Of a DNA stretch of 15,957 bases, positions 1 to 5,995 are shown piece by piece. The notes below the pieces were generated by a model. It was not told the origin of the DNA, ran no database searches, and saw nothing but the letters and a program-made list of their open reading frames with translations. The number at the start of each line of letters is the position of its first letter. Positions within the stretch are counted from its first letter, which is position 1. A program made the position numbers and the translations under genes. The stretch covers positions 1-15,957 of the forward strand of contig JASLED010000084.1 in assembly GCA_030151255.1 (NCBI GenBank), read 5' to 3'. The DNA is from Flavobacterium sp. (lineage in GTDB: Bacteria > Bacteroidota > Bacteroidia > Flavobacteriales > Flavobacteriaceae).

Positions 1-19
1 TGTTAATTTTCAAATTTTG

Positions 20-93
20 AGCCGATGGAGGGACTCGAACCCACGACCTGCTGATTACAAATCAGCTGCTCTAGCCAGCTGAGCTACACCGGC
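20..93 (-). tRNA. tRNA-Thr (anticodon TGT), copy 1
   Basis: On the minus strand the sequence folds as a complete cloverleaf. The 7-bp acceptor stem is GCCGGTG/CATCGGC, the D stem is GCTC/GAGC, the anticodon stem is GCTGA/TCAGC around the loop TTTGTAA, and the T loop is TTCGAGT. The anticodon TGT reads ACA, so the tRNA carries threonine. The discriminator is T and it is followed by CAA, so CCA is not encoded and must be added by the CCA-adding enzyme. The T stem GTGGG/CCCTC has a U-U mismatch at its second pair. The gene is identical to the copy at 136-209 and is probably made from the same transcript, since only 42 bases separate them and no promoter-like box was found between them. Confidence 0.97.
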
Positions 94-135
94 GACTCAA
101 AATTGCATTGCAATAGTTAACCTTCAAAAAAATTG

Positions 136-209
136 AGCCGATGGAGGGACTCGAACCCACGACCTGCTGATTACAAATCAGCTGCTCTAGCCAGCTGAGC
201 TACACCGGC
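136..209 (-). tRNA. tRNA-Thr (anticodon TGT), copy 2
   Basis: This is a second, base-for-base identical tRNA-Thr gene, upstream of the first in the direction of transcription. It has the same acceptor stem, the same anticodon TGT and the same T-stem mismatch, and again no encoded CCA. The identity also covers a few flanking bases (TGAGTC before the gene and TCAA after it), which points to a tandem duplication or gene conversion. The 42-base spacer (94-135) contains the small inverted repeat ATTGCA-T-TGCAAT at 102-114. Confidence 0.97.
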
Positions 210-227
210 GACTCATTTTTTCGAGTG

Positions 228-257
228 CAAATATAAGACGCTTTTTCAATCTTACAA
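228..257 (-). promoter_or_regulatory. Bacteroidota-type promoter for the tRNA-Thr pair
   Basis: On the minus strand TATATTTG (228-235) matches the -7 consensus TAnnTTTG. A TTG lies at 255-257, 19 bases upstream, which is normal spacing for the -33 element. Transcription would start near 221, about 12 bases before the mature tRNA at 209. The matches are seen; promoter function is inferred. Confidence 0.55.
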
Positions 258-290
258 CTGATTTTGCGTCTTTTTTTTTGATTTTTTAAA

Positions 291-554
291 TTACAAGTTG
301 TTGATTTTTTCAACTAACTGACCTGCAATGTTTTCCAATTTTAAAAAAACTACTTTAAAATGTGCTTTTTTATTTTCAACATTCTTTGCGTTGATGTCTT
401 CCATTATTTCGTCAAACTTTGTTAACGCTTCTTCAATCAATTCTGATGTTGTAGGAGTTGCTCCTCCAATTGTTAATTCATGAATATAGATTGCTTCAAT
501 GATATCTCCTAATACTTGGTGAACGTCTTTTTTTAAGCTTTTTACACTTGCCAT
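291..554 (-). CDS. hypothetical protein, small and all-helical (87 aa)
   Basis: I do not recognise this protein and assign no function. It is a short soluble protein with no signal peptide, no membrane segment and no cysteine. The sequence reads as three or four amphipathic helices: a basic start (MASVKSLKKDVHQ), an acidic middle (roughly residues 40-54, rich in E and D), and a lysine-rich, leucine-containing end. The GATPT segment near residues 31-35 probably breaks the first two helices. The ATG at 552-554 is the only plausible start. The gene follows manA with a 59-base gap that contains a possible -7 box of its own, so it may be transcribed alone or with manA. Base composition matches the neighbours. 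Confidence 0.75.
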   Translation of the reverse strand: MASVKSLKKDVHQVLGDIIEAIYIHELTIGGATPTTSELIEEALTKFDEIMEDINAKNVENKKAHFKVVFLKLENIAGQLVEKINNL

Positions 555-579
555 AATAATTTATTTTAAAAATTTGATA

Positions 580-587
580 CAAAAATA
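580..587 (-). promoter_or_regulatory. possible -7 promoter box for the 87-aa gene
   Basis: TATTTTTG on the minus strand fits TAnnTTTG and lies 25 bases before the start codon at 554, in the gap after manA. I found no convincing -33 TTG at the right distance, so this is a weak call. Confidence 0.3.
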
Positions 588-613
588 CGCATAATCTTTT
601 CAGAAGTTATGCC

Positions 614-1585
614 TTAATCAATATATATTTCCAACAAAGTTGCTTCACCACTAATGTTTAATGCTTTTACTATTGCAGGAATCAATACGGTTTGCCCTTG
701 TTTTAAGTTACAAGTGGATTGGTTTTCTAATTCAATTGTGCAATTACCTTGTGTACATACATACAGGTAAAAACGATCTTTATTCTTAGTTAATTTATAC
801 TGATTTTGCAACGGAATTAAATTAACAGTAAAAAACGGACATGTTACCACTTGGTTTGCTTCGTTTTCTATTTTTGTATAAGGTAATATTACCTCTTTTT
901 TATTATAATCTATTGCCTGTAGTGCTAAATCAACATGTAAATCTCTAGAATTTCCATTTGAATCTACTCTATCCCAATCATAAACGCGATAAGTAATATC
1001 TGATGTTTGTTGTATTTCTGCCAACAATACACCTGCACCTATTGCATGTACCGTACCTGTTTGTATAAAAAATGCATCTCCTTTTTTTACAGAAATTTCA
1101 TTTAATATGCTTGGTAATGTCTTATTTTTTAAATGTTTTAGATAATCTTCCTGCGTTACACCTTCTTTAAAATCTACAACAACTCTTGCTCCTTCATCTG
1201 CTTGCATAACATACCACATCTCGGTTTTTCCTAGAGATTGATGTCGTTCTTTTGCTAGCTCATCATTGGGATGTAATTGGATAGATAAATCTTCTTTTGC
1301 ATCTAAAAACTTGAATAGCAATGGAAATTGATATCCAAATGTATTGATAATGGTTTGACCTAATAGTTCTTGTGAATACTTTGTTATTAAATCATCTAAA
1401 CTACTATTTTTATATGCTCCGTTGGCTACAATACTTACATTTTCAGGAACATTTGAAACTTCCCAACTTTCTCCAATAGAATTACATAGTTTTTGCTTTC
1501 CTAAAACGGTGTGCAATTTTTCTCCTCCCCAAATTCGATCTTTCAAAATTGGTTCAAACAATATTGGATATGGTATAAAACTCAT
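614..1585 (-). CDS. manA: class I mannose-6-phosphate isomerase
   Basis: This cytoplasmic zinc enzyme interconverts mannose 6-phosphate and fructose 6-phosphate, linking glycolysis to mannose-derived sugar nucleotides for surface glycans. With the start chosen here the protein has 323 residues, typical of the short Bacillus-type class I family. The zinc-binding motif QLHPND has Q103 and H105. GKTEMW supplies E122 and GTVHAIG supplies H180, so the expected metal ligands are all present. EIQQTSDITYRVYDWDR is the conserved C-terminal cupin stretch. The frame is open further upstream to a GTG at 1615 and an ATG at 1609. I prefer the ATG at 1585 because the family usually begins just before the FEPILKxRIWGG motif. 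The surroundings say little about its pathway; wza, wzc and kdsD lie elsewhere in the window. Confidence 0.93.
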   Translation of the reverse strand: MSFIPYPILFEPILKDRIWGGEKLHTVLGKQKLCNSIGESWEVSNVPENVSIVANGAYKNSSLDDLITKYSQELLGQTIINTFGYQFPLLFKFLDAKEDLSIQLHPNDELAKERHQSLGKTEMWYVMQADEGARVVVDFKEGVTQEDYLKHLKNKTLPSILNEISVKKGDAFFIQTGTVHAIGAGVLLAEIQQTSDITYRVYDWDRVDSNGNSRDLHVDLALQAIDYNKKEVILPYTKIENEANQVVTCPFFTVNLIPLQNQYKLTKNKDRFYLYVCTQGNCTIELENQSTCNLKQGQTVLIPAIVKALNISGEATLLEIYID

Positions 1586-1648
1586 AGGCTTAATTTCTTC
1601 TCCTGTCATTAACACAGCCTAAAAAGGCGGTTCAAATAAAATAAGAGG

Positions 1649-1675
1649 CAAATGTACAAATTTTAATGAACACAA
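1649..1675 (-). promoter_or_regulatory. candidate promoter for manA
   Basis: TACATTTG on the minus strand (1649-1656) matches TAnnTTTG. A TTG at 1673-1675 lies 16 bases upstream, slightly shorter than usual. Predicted transcription starts near 1642, which leaves all three candidate manA starts inside the message. The promoter begins just beyond the stop of the upstream pterin gene (1682), so manA can be expressed apart from idi and queD. Confidence 0.4.
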
Positions 1676-1681
1676 TGAATG

Positions 1682-2098
1682 TTAAATTCCTTCTCCTTTA
1701 AAAGATACATAGTTTCTATTGGTTTCGTATAAAACCACTTCTAAATCTTTATTTTTATCAATAAACAACCTTAATTTTTTCCAAATTACGATTGCTATGT
1801 TTTCTGCGGTCGGAATTAATTCTGAAAATTCTGGAACATCTAGATTTAGGTTTTTATGATCTAAAAAATCTTCCACTTCAGCTTTTATTAAATCAGACAA
1901 AATCTTTAAATCCATCACAAAACCTGTTTCCGGATCAAGTTCTCCAGTTATATGAACAATTAATTCATAATTATGTCCATGATAATTAGGGTTATTGCAC
2001 TTACCAAAAATTAATTGATTTTTTTCGTCTGACCATTCTTTTCTATGTAAACGATGTGCGGCATTAAAATGCGCTACTCTACTAACAGTTAATCTCAT
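1682..2098 (-). CDS. queD: 6-pyruvoyl-tetrahydropterin synthase / 6-carboxytetrahydropterin synthase family protein
   Basis: This is a 138-residue T-fold enzyme that acts on 7,8-dihydroneopterin triphosphate. The zinc ligands are H15 (FNAAHRL) and H40 and H42 (HGHNY). The catalytic cysteine is C34 in CNNPNYHGHNY, the D80-H81 pair lies in DHKNL, and the pterin-anchoring glutamate is E125 in YETNRNYVSF. In most bacteria the family makes 6-carboxytetrahydropterin for queuosine (QueD). Here CNNPN-HGHNY, ELDPETGFVMDL, DHKNLNLDVP and the ETNRN-VSFKGE end read more like eukaryotic PTPS than E. coli QueD, so PTPS activity is also possible. The gene follows idi with 5 bases between them and is almost certainly cotranscribed. 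I use queD as the usual bacterial symbol without claiming the reaction is settled. Confidence 0.9.
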   Translation of the reverse strand: MRLTVSRVAHFNAAHRLHRKEWSDEKNQLIFGKCNNPNYHGHNYELIVHITGELDPETGFVMDLKILSDLIKAEVEDFLDHKNLNLDVPEFSELIPTAENIAIVIWKKLRLFIDKNKDLEVVLYETNRNYVSFKGEGI

Positions 2099-2103
2099 TG
2101 TTA

Positions 2104-2631
2104 TCAGATCTTATGTGCCTCAATATAAGAATAAAAATTTAAAAAAATAATCTTAAACCAAGCGGTATAAATATCAGGATTTACTAATATGTCATGTTTA
2201 ATTTCTTCAACTCCCATCCATTTCCAATCTTCTACTTCCGCTCTATTTATTTTAGGTTCGTCGTCAAAATATCCTATCAAAACATGATCGTATTCATGTT
2301 CTGTAAGTCCGTTATCAAAAGAAGCTTTATATGTAAAGCTAAAAATGTTTTTCAATTCGGTTACAAATCCCATTTCTTCTTCTAACCTTCTTTTTCCAGC
2401 TTCAATATTTGTTTCGCCTACTCTTTGATGACTACAACAAGTATTTGCCCAAAGTAATGGTGAATGATATTTCTCGGCTGCACGTTGCTGAAGCATTATT
2501 TCATTTTTATCATTCAATACAAAAACAGAAAATGCGCGATGCAACAAAGCTTTTTCGTGCGCTTCTTGCTTGCCCATTGTTCCTATTTGTTCATCTTGTT
2601 CATTTACCAAGATCACTTGCTCTTCGATCAT
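2104..2631 (-). CDS. idi: isopentenyl-diphosphate delta-isomerase, type 1 (Nudix fold)
   Basis: This enzyme interconverts isopentenyl and dimethylallyl diphosphate in the cytoplasm and balances the two C5 units for quinone, carotenoid and polyprenol synthesis. From the start chosen the protein has 175 residues. H25, H31 and H68 line up with the E. coli metal ligands H25, H32 and H69. C66 in NTCCSH is the catalytic cysteine, and E111 and E113 (LTEHEYDH) match the catalytic and metal-binding glutamates. The Nudix-like segment GKRRLEEEMG follows at 79-88. The frame is open to an ATG at 2673, adding 14 residues (MFLFCIFEEDNFLG) with no family counterpart. A -7 box at 2652-2659 lies inside that extension, so the ATG at 2631 is preferred. 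It leads a two-gene unit with queD. Confidence 0.94.
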   Translation of the reverse strand: MIEEQVILVNEQDEQIGTMGKQEAHEKALLHRAFSVFVLNDKNEIMLQQRAAEKYHSPLLWANTCCSHQRVGETNIEAGKRRLEEEMGFVTELKNIFSFTYKASFDNGLTEHEYDHVLIGYFDDEPKINRAEVEDWKWMGVEEIKHDILVNPDIYTAWFKIIFLNFYSYIEAHKI

Positions 2632-2651
2632 ACCTAAAAAATTATCTTCTT

Positions 2652-2659
2652 CAAAAATA
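2652..2659 (-). promoter_or_regulatory. -7 promoter box for idi-queD
   Basis: TATTTTTG on the minus strand fits TAnnTTTG and would start transcription near 2645, about 14 bases before the preferred idi ATG at 2631. No good TTG was found 17-23 bases upstream. The position supports the shorter idi reading frame. Confidence 0.4.
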
Positions 2660-2710
2660 CAAAAAAGAAACACTAAACCTAATTACTACCTCTATTGTCT
2701 TTTACTTTTA

Positions 2711-2870
2711 AATAACATGCTGTTGCAAGAATCGAAAACAGATTCTTTATCTGATTATTCAATACAATACAACCCAACAAACATAAAATAACATGTTATT
2801 ATTGAAGATTTTAATAATTGTTAAAAATTATAAAATATAAAGTTAAAAAAAACAAAACAAACATATGTTT
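2711..2870. promoter_or_regulatory. three AACA..TGTT palindromes in the idi/lysC divergent region
   Basis: The 426-base gap between idi and lysC is AT-rich and holds three related palindromes: AACATGCTGTT at 2714-2724, AATAACATGTTATT at 2787-2800 (14 bases, perfect) and AAACATATGTTT at 2859-2870 (12 bases, perfect). The third covers the -33 position of the lysC promoter. They could be operators for a dimeric regulator, but in DNA this AT-rich short palindromes also arise by chance. I see no gene between 2674 and 2917. Confidence 0.25.
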
Positions 2871-2892
2871 AAAAAACATTATTCTATATTTG
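2865..2892 (+). promoter_or_regulatory. promoter of the lysC-lysA leader
   Basis: TATATTTG at 2885-2892 is a perfect TAnnTTTG -7 box. ATG/TGTTT at 2865-2870 is a partial -33 match 17 bases upstream. Transcription would start near 2899, giving a leader of about 160 bases before the lysC start at 3058. That leader contains the short reading frame at 2918-2965 and the hairpin at 3007-3040. Confidence 0.5.
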
Positions 2893-2917
2893 TCTCATCA
2901 ATAAAACAAAATTAAAA

Positions 2918-2965
2918 ATGAATATTACTGTTATAAAGAAGGAAAATAAACAGCACTTACGTTGA
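2918..2965 (+). CDS. putative lysC leader peptide (15 aa)
   Basis: A short frame reads MNITVIKKENKQHLR and stops at TGA. It starts about 20 bases after the predicted transcription start and ends about 40 bases before a strong terminator hairpin, the usual layout of an amino-acid attenuator. It contains two adjacent lysine codons (AAG AAG at residues 7-8), a third lysine at residue 11, and the run Ile-Thr-Val-Ile. Lysine, threonine and isoleucine are all products of the aspartate pathway that lysC opens. The second AAG and the following GAA (2939-2944) can pair with TTCCTT at 2980-2985, and CTTACG (2956-2961) with CGTGAG (2970-2975), so translation could alter the folding. Lysine and isoleucine codons are common in AT-rich DNA, so the composition alone is not proof. 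No ribosome binding site is visible. Confidence 0.4.
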   Translation: MNITVIKKENKQHLR

Positions 2966-3006
2966 TCATCGTGAGCAAATTCCTTGTATATAACAAACAA
3001 AAATAT

Positions 3007-3040
3007 AAAAGGGCTTGTCATCACGACAAGCCCTTTTTTT
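3007..3040 (+). terminator. terminator hairpin before lysC (putative attenuator)
   Basis: AAAAGGGCTTGTC (3007-3019) pairs perfectly with GACAAGCCCTTTT (3025-3037) around the 5-base loop ATCAC, and the T run goes on to 3040. This is a textbook intrinsic terminator with a 13-bp stem. It ends only 17 bases before the lysC ATG, too close for another promoter, and the genes on either side diverge from the region. It can therefore act only on the lysC transcript itself, which implies conditional readthrough. Confidence 0.85.
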
Positions 3041-3057
3041 ATCTATAACAACACATC

Positions 3058-4377
3058 ATGAAAGTATTAAAATTTGGCGGTACATCCGTTGGAAGTCCAG
3101 AACGCTTAGCGCAATTATTACCGATTATTAAATCACAAATCACTAATAATCACTTAGTTGTTTTATCTGCTGTAGCAGGAACAACGAATGCTTTGGTAGA
3201 TATTGCAGAAAAATATACCAACCAAGAAATTGACGCGGCAAGAAAAAGTATTGCAGAACTGTTTGTAAAATATGAACAATTTGTTGAAAATTTATTCAAA
3301 ACAGAAGAAGGAAAACAATCAGGTACAGAAATTATTTCTCATCATTTTAACCTATTAGAAGAACTGGGGAACGATTTATTTTCTGCTGTTGATTACAGAA
3401 TTGTTTTAGCGCAAGGAGAACTTTTATCAACTACTTTATTTCATTTTTATTTAAAAGAAATTGGAGTAGATTCTGTGTTATTACCAGCGTTAGATTTTAT
3501 GCGAATGACGGAAGATAATGAGCCTAATTTATCATATATTACAGATCAATTAAATGATTTACTACAAAAACATTCAAATGCATCTTTATTTATCACTCAA
3601 GGTTTTATTTGCAGAAATGCGTTTGGCGAAGTAGATAATTTAAGACGAGGTGGATCAGATTATACAGCATCATTGATCGGTGCTGCACTTAAAGCTGAAG
3701 AAATTCAGATTTGGACCGATATTGATGGTTTTCACAACAATGATCCAAGATATGTAACAAACACGCATCCTATTTCTAATTTAAGTTTTGATGAAGCTGC
3801 CGAGTTAGCGTATTTTGGAGCAAAAATTTTACATCCTCAAAGTGTTTTTCCTGCACAAAAAGCTAATGTGCCTGTACGTTTACTAGATACAATGGACCTA
3901 AGTGCTGCCGGAACATTAATTTCTGCAAAAGAACATCATGCAGATGAAATTGTTGCCATTGCTGCCAAAGATAATATTACAGCTATTCGAATCAATTCTT
4001 CGCGCATGCTTTTAGCTTATGGATTTTTACGTCGCGTTTTTGAAATATTTGAACGCTATAAAACACCAATTGATATGATTACAACTTCTGAAGTTGCTGT
4101 TTCATTAACTATTGACGATACAACAAACTTAGAAAACATCATTCAAGAATTAAATCACTTCGGAAATGTTGAAGTAGATACAGATCAAACTATCGTTTGT
4201 ATTGTAGGAGATTTTCAAAGCAACAAACACGGATATGCTACAATTGTTTCGGAAGCTATTAAACATATTCCAATCCGAATGATTTCATATGGAGGAAGCG
4301 AACATAATATTTCTTTACTTATTCCTTCAAAACACAAAATAGAAGCTTTGCGCTCATTACACAACCGTTTATTTTAA
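3058..4377 (+). CDS. lysC: aspartate kinase (monofunctional)
   Basis: This enzyme phosphorylates L-aspartate to 4-phospho-L-aspartate with ATP, the first committed step to lysine, threonine, methionine and diaminopimelate. The amino-acid kinase domain covers about residues 1-290. It starts with the nucleotide-binding motif KFGGTSVGS (5-13) and contains RRGGSDYTASLIGAAL (from about 197) and IWTDIDGFHNNDPRYV, the substrate and ATP site. From about residue 297 there are two ACT-type regulatory segments (SRMLLAYGFLRRVFEIF and IRMISYGGSEHNISLLI), so allosteric feedback by lysine or threonine is likely. The 439-residue length ends after the ACT region, so no homoserine dehydrogenase is fused. lysA follows after 10 bases. 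The leader before it suggests transcription attenuation. Confidence 0.95.
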   Translation: MKVLKFGGTSVGSPERLAQLLPIIKSQITNNHLVVLSAVAGTTNALVDIAEKYTNQEIDAARKSIAELFVKYEQFVENLFKTEEGKQSGTEIISHHFNLLEELGNDLFSAVDYRIVLAQGELLSTTLFHFYLKEIGVDSVLLPALDFMRMTEDNEPNLSYITDQLNDLLQKHSNASLFITQGFICRNAFGEVDNLRRGGSDYTASLIGAALKAEEIQIWTDIDGFHNNDPRYVTNTHPISNLSFDEAAELAYFGAKILHPQSVFPAQKANVPVRLLDTMDLSAAGTLISAKEHHADEIVAIAAKDNITAIRINSSRMLLAYGFLRRVFEIFERYKTPIDMITTSEVAVSLTIDDTTNLENIIQELNHFGNVEVDTDQTIVCIVGDFQSNKHGYATIVSEAIKHIPIRMISYGGSEHNISLLIPSKHKIEALRSLHNRLF

Positions 4378-4387
4378 TTCAACAAAA

Positions 4388-5551
4388 ATGATTTCAACAG
4401 AAATAATAAATAACCCAGATTTAGCAACACCTTTATATTATTATGACCTGCCATTATTGAGAGAAACAATTCAGGTAGCTAAATCGGCTGCAGATCGCTT
4501 CGGATATCATATTCATTATGCCATAAAAGCCAACAATAATCCTGTTATTTTAAAAGAAATAAGCAAGCTAGGTTTAGGTGCCGATTGTGTAAGTGGTTTA
4601 GAAATTGAACGTGCAATTGAAAATGGATTTAATCCAAATGAAGTTGTATTTGCTGGTGTTGGTAAAACAGATAAAGAAATTCAAACAGCATTAGCAAATG
4701 ATATATTAGCATTTAATGTTGAATCAGTTGCAGAGCTTTTAGTTATTGCAGAAATAGCAGATAAAATGGGCAAAAATGCAAAAATTGCCTTGCGTATAAA
4801 TCCAAATGTTGATGCAAAAACGCATCATTATATCACCACAGGTTTAGACGAAAATAAATTTGGAATAATGAACCATGAATTGGAAGATTGTTTAGCTATT
4901 TTCAGTGATAAAAAAGAAAACTTAACATTTATAGGTTTACACTTTCACGTGGGTTCTCAAATTACAGATTTAAATGTTTTTAAACGCCTTTGTACAAAAG
5001 TAAACGAATGGAATGATTGGTTTTGTGATAAAGGAATTGTTGTGCCTATTTTAAATTTAGGTGGTGGATTAGGAATAAATTATAGCAATCCAGATACCGA
5101 ATCTATCGTTAATTTTTCAAACTTCTTTTATATTTTCGATCAGTTTTTAGAATTAAAAAAAGGGCAAAACGTACATTTTGAATTAGGAAGATCATTAGTT
5201 GCTAATTGCGGAAGTTTAATTAGCCGTGTGTTATATATCAAAAATGGCATCAAAAAGAACTTTGCTATTTTAGATGCTGGAATGACAGAATTAATCCGTC
5301 CTGCATTATATCAAGCTTATCATAAAATAGAACTAATTTCTGAAAATGACACACAAGATGATACAAACCAACTAAAATATGACATAGTCGGTCCTATTTG
5401 CGAAAGCAGTGATTGTTTTGGAAAAGATGTATTATTTTCAACCTTAAAAAGAGGTGATCTATTGGCAATCAGATCAGCAGGAGCTTATGGCGAAGTGATG
5501 TCTTCCAGATACAACCTTAGACAAGAAATAAATTATTATTTCAAGGAATAA
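4388..5551 (+). CDS. lysA: diaminopimelate decarboxylase
   Basis: This is a PLP enzyme of the alanine-racemase fold (type III) that decarboxylates meso-diaminopimelate to L-lysine. The PLP lysine is K47 in HYAIKANNN. HVGSQI (H187) and GGGLG (225-229) are the cofactor and phosphate-binding motifs. ELGRS begins at E265. CESSDCFGKD (from C338) carries the catalytic cysteine and substrate-binding residues of the dimer interface, and GAYGEVMSSRYN is the C-terminal tyrosine motif. At 387 residues it is slightly shorter than many homologues, mainly at the N-terminus. The ATG is 10 bases after the lysC stop, so the two genes form one transcript holding the first and last steps of lysine synthesis; the middle steps are not in the window. 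Confidence 0.95.
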   Translation: MISTEIINNPDLATPLYYYDLPLLRETIQVAKSAADRFGYHIHYAIKANNNPVILKEISKLGLGADCVSGLEIERAIENGFNPNEVVFAGVGKTDKEIQTALANDILAFNVESVAELLVIAEIADKMGKNAKIALRINPNVDAKTHHYITTGLDENKFGIMNHELEDCLAIFSDKKENLTFIGLHFHVGSQITDLNVFKRLCTKVNEWNDWFCDKGIVVPILNLGGGLGINYSNPDTESIVNFSNFFYIFDQFLELKKGQNVHFELGRSLVANCGSLISRVLYIKNGIKKNFAILDAGMTELIRPALYQAYHKIELISENDTQDDTNQLKYDIVGPICESSDCFGKDVLFSTLKRGDLLAIRSAGAYGEVMSSRYNLRQEINYYFKE

Positions 5552-5588
5552 AAAACCATTTTTATAGCATTTTATTGAAATACTTTGT

Positions 5589-5596
5589 TAAATTTG
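5589..5596 (+). promoter_or_regulatory. possible -7 box for the 77-aa gene
   Basis: TAAATTTG matches TAnnTTTG 38 bases before the start at 5635. The nearest TTG is only 11 bases upstream, so the -33 element is not convincing. The 77-aa gene could instead be read through from lysA, since I see no terminator in the 83-base gap. Confidence 0.3.
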
Positions 5597-5634
5597 AAAT
5601 AGACAAATAAAAAAGTAATTTTAAAAAACAAAGA

Positions 5635-5868
5635 ATGAAATTAGGAGATATTGACGTAGCAGGAGAATTGATTGATTTAAATTTTCAATTATTAAGAACA
5701 CAAATTTTGCTAGAAGAGGTTTTAAAACACAATTCTGAATCATTAAAATTGCCTTCACCAGAAGCAATGAACGAAATCAACGAATTTGCATTAAAATCAA
5801 TTCAAAGTAAATTTCCAAATATGAATATTGCTAAAAGAGAAGACGAAATTAAAGCGCAAGCAGAATAA
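5635..5868 (+). CDS. hypothetical protein, small and acidic (77 aa)
   Basis: I do not recognise this protein and propose no function. It is a short soluble protein without signal peptide, membrane segment or cysteine. The first 35 residues (from MKLGDIDVAGELIDLN) look like a continuous leucine-rich helix. A proline-containing turn (KLPSPEAMNE) follows, then a second helix and a charged tail rich in E, K and A. Codon use resembles its neighbours and it ends just before a strong terminator, both of which support a real gene. It lies 83 bases after lysA and is either the last gene of that unit or separately transcribed. Confidence 0.75.
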   Translation: MKLGDIDVAGELIDLNFQLLRTQILLEEVLKHNSESLKLPSPEAMNEINEFALKSIQSKFPNMNIAKREDEIKAQAE

Positions 5869-5881
5869 TATTCACTAAAAT

Positions 5882-5920
5882 AAAAATGTCAGTAATTTAT
5901 TGTATTACTGACATTTTTTT
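5882..5920 (+). terminator. intrinsic terminator after lysC-lysA-77aa
   Basis: A 15-bp perfect stem (5882-5896 with 5904-5918, core AATGTCAGTAAT/ATTACTGACATT) has a 7-base loop and ends in a T run to 5920. It lies 14 bases after the stop of the 77-aa gene and closes the plus-strand unit. Confidence 0.88.
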
Positions 5921-5933
5921 ATCGATTAGAAAT

Positions 5934-5965
5934 AAAAAAAGGAGTAATAAATATTACTCCTTTTT
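5934..5965 (-). terminator. intrinsic terminator after icd
   Basis: GGAGTAAT (5941-5948) pairs with ATTACTCC (5953-5960) around a 4-base loop, flanked by A and T runs that extend the stem. Read on the minus strand it ends in a T run and lies about 30 bases after the icd stop at 5996. It is separate from the plus-strand terminator beside it. Confidence 0.82.
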
Positions 5966-5995
5966 ATTTTTATAACTATAATAAACGTTTGTTGA

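Noticed and set aside
235..272. AAGACGC/GCGTCTT hairpin followed by nine Ts as a terminator
   Set aside because: The 24-base loop is too large, the T run is on the plus strand where no gene precedes it, and the segment overlaps the tRNA promoter.
2409..2791. Plus-strand open frames over idi and the intergenic region
   Set aside because: They overlap the well-supported idi gene on the other strand and have unlikely amino-acid composition.
2899..3037. Lysine riboswitch upstream of lysC
   Set aside because: The leader is only about 160 bases and lacks the conserved core elements and five-helix layout of the L-box; a peptide-type attenuator fits better.
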